From the NCBI GenBank assembly GCA_036562385.1, contig DATCKG010000095.1, forward strand, positions 1 to 20,194: a stretch of 20,194 bases of DNA. Reading direction: 5' to 3'. Source of the stretch: DATCKG01 sp036562385 (GTDB lineage Bacteria; Bacillota; Sulfobacillia; Symbiobacteriales; Symbiobacteriaceae). Under the pieces are notes generated by a model. That model saw only the letters and a program-made list of their open reading frames with translations. It made no database searches and was not told the origin of the DNA. Below, piece by piece: positions 19,701 through 20,194 of this stretch. The position numbers and the translations under genes were made by a program. Numbering within the stretch: the first letter of the stretch is position 1; each line of letters begins with the position of its first letter.

Positions 19701-20185
19701 GAATTGCGGTGGTGAGCGACACCCACGGACATCTCGAGAACCTGTCCCGGGTGCGGGAGCAACTGGGGAAAGTCGACTGGCTCCTGCACGCCGGAGACCA
19801 CTTCCGGGATGCCCCCGCGGCGGCTGAGATGCTCGGGCTGCCACCGGAACGGGTGGTGGCGGTGGTGGGCAACTGCGACTATCCCATGACACAGCCGGCC
19901 GAGCATGTGCTGGACTTCGACGGCGTGCGCATGCTGCTCACCCACGGACACCTGTACGGGGTCAAGCGGAGCCCCGAGCGGATCTGGCTGCGGGGACGGG
20001 AACTGGGGGTGGCCGCGGTGGTCTTCGGTCACACCCACATCGCCGTATGTGACCAGGATGCCGGGGTGCTCCTGTTTAACCCCGGCAGTCTGTCGGCGCC
20101 GCGAAGGCGCTCCACTCCTCCTTCCTGCGGCCTGCTGGAGATCATCGAAGGTCGTCTGACTGCTCGGCACATCTGGGTTGGATAG
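19697..20185 (+). CDS. YfcE/MJ0936-type metallophosphoesterase
   Basis: This 162-residue calcineurin-like phosphoesterase of the YfcE/YsnB family has the metal-binding motifs in order: VVSDTHGH (Asp8, His10), HAGDH, GNCD, LLTHGHLYG and GHTHI, then NPGSLSAPR. Family members hydrolyse phosphodiesters in vitro; the physiological substrate is generally unknown. The GTG at 19697 overlaps the rdgB stop by 4 nt (GTGA), with a GGAGGAGGGAAGGG purine run upstream, so translation is coupled. The stop lies 9 nt before the window edge, so further operon members may follow outside. Confidence 0.92.
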   Translation: MRIAVVSDTHGHLENLSRVREQLGKVDWLLHAGDHFRDAPAAAEMLGLPPERVVAVVGNCDYPMTQPAEHVLDFDGVRMLLTHGHLYGVKRSPERIWLRGRELGVAAVVFGHTHIAVCDQDAGVLLFNPGSLSAPRRRSTPPSCGLLEIIEGRLTARHIWVG

Positions 20186-20194
20186 GAGCGGGGG

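Overview
The window reads as chromosomal DNA of a high-G+C, spore-forming member of the Bacillota (Firmicutes), most like Symbiobacterium or a relative. The lineage call is an inference from three things. The coding sequence is strongly GC-rich. A YlbJ-type sporulation gene lies near a PTS HPr that has the Ser46 regulatory site. The order rnr-smpB-ssrA is typical of Firmicutes. GTG and TTG starts are frequent, and Shine-Dalgarno (SD) sequences and sigma-A-like promoters are easy to see.

Layout. Positions 1-790 hold the end of an rRNA operon: a 5S rRNA cut by the window edge, then six tRNAs (Gln-CUG, Asn-GUU, Gly-CCC, Lys-CUU, Gly-GCC, Ile-GAU), closed by a strong terminator. Positions 842-5653 hold a three-gene sugar operon with its own promoter: a nucleotidyltransferase with a beta-helix tail, a glycosyltransferase fused to a glycosidase-like domain, and a phosphomannomutase/phosphoglucomutase. 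Together they could make an activated hexose and transfer it to a glycan. Positions 5654-6546 are a decayed stretch. It contains a 339-bp internally deleted insertion sequence with 16-bp terminal inverted repeats and a piece of an IS1182-like transposase. The element interrupts a small secreted-peptide gene on the minus strand. Next to it is a fragment that looks like the end of a diadenylate cyclase domain.

Positions 6547-9019 carry the general PTS proteins, Enzyme I (minus) and HPr (plus), divergent across about 475 bp. The Enzyme I leader contains two interlocked perfect inverted repeats. After a small membrane protein and a terminator come ylbJ and ppa (inorganic pyrophosphatase). Then comes the trans-translation and RNA-quality block: rnr (RNase R with a long basic tail), smpB and tmRNA. 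The tmRNA encodes a short tag, ANNEYALAA, and its T-loop lacks the expected TTCGA-type sequence. The last part holds a secreted N-acetylmuramoyl-L-alanine amidase, a MarR-type regulator, glutamate racemase, an XTP/dITP pyrophosphatase and a YfcE-like phosphodiesterase.

Most of the window is well-understood housekeeping sequence. I do not see a complete, obviously new multi-gene system. The best leads are the aberrant tmRNA T-arm, the IS remnant whose precise removal restores a small ORF, the switch-like leader of ptsI, and the bifunctional-looking glycosyltransferase.
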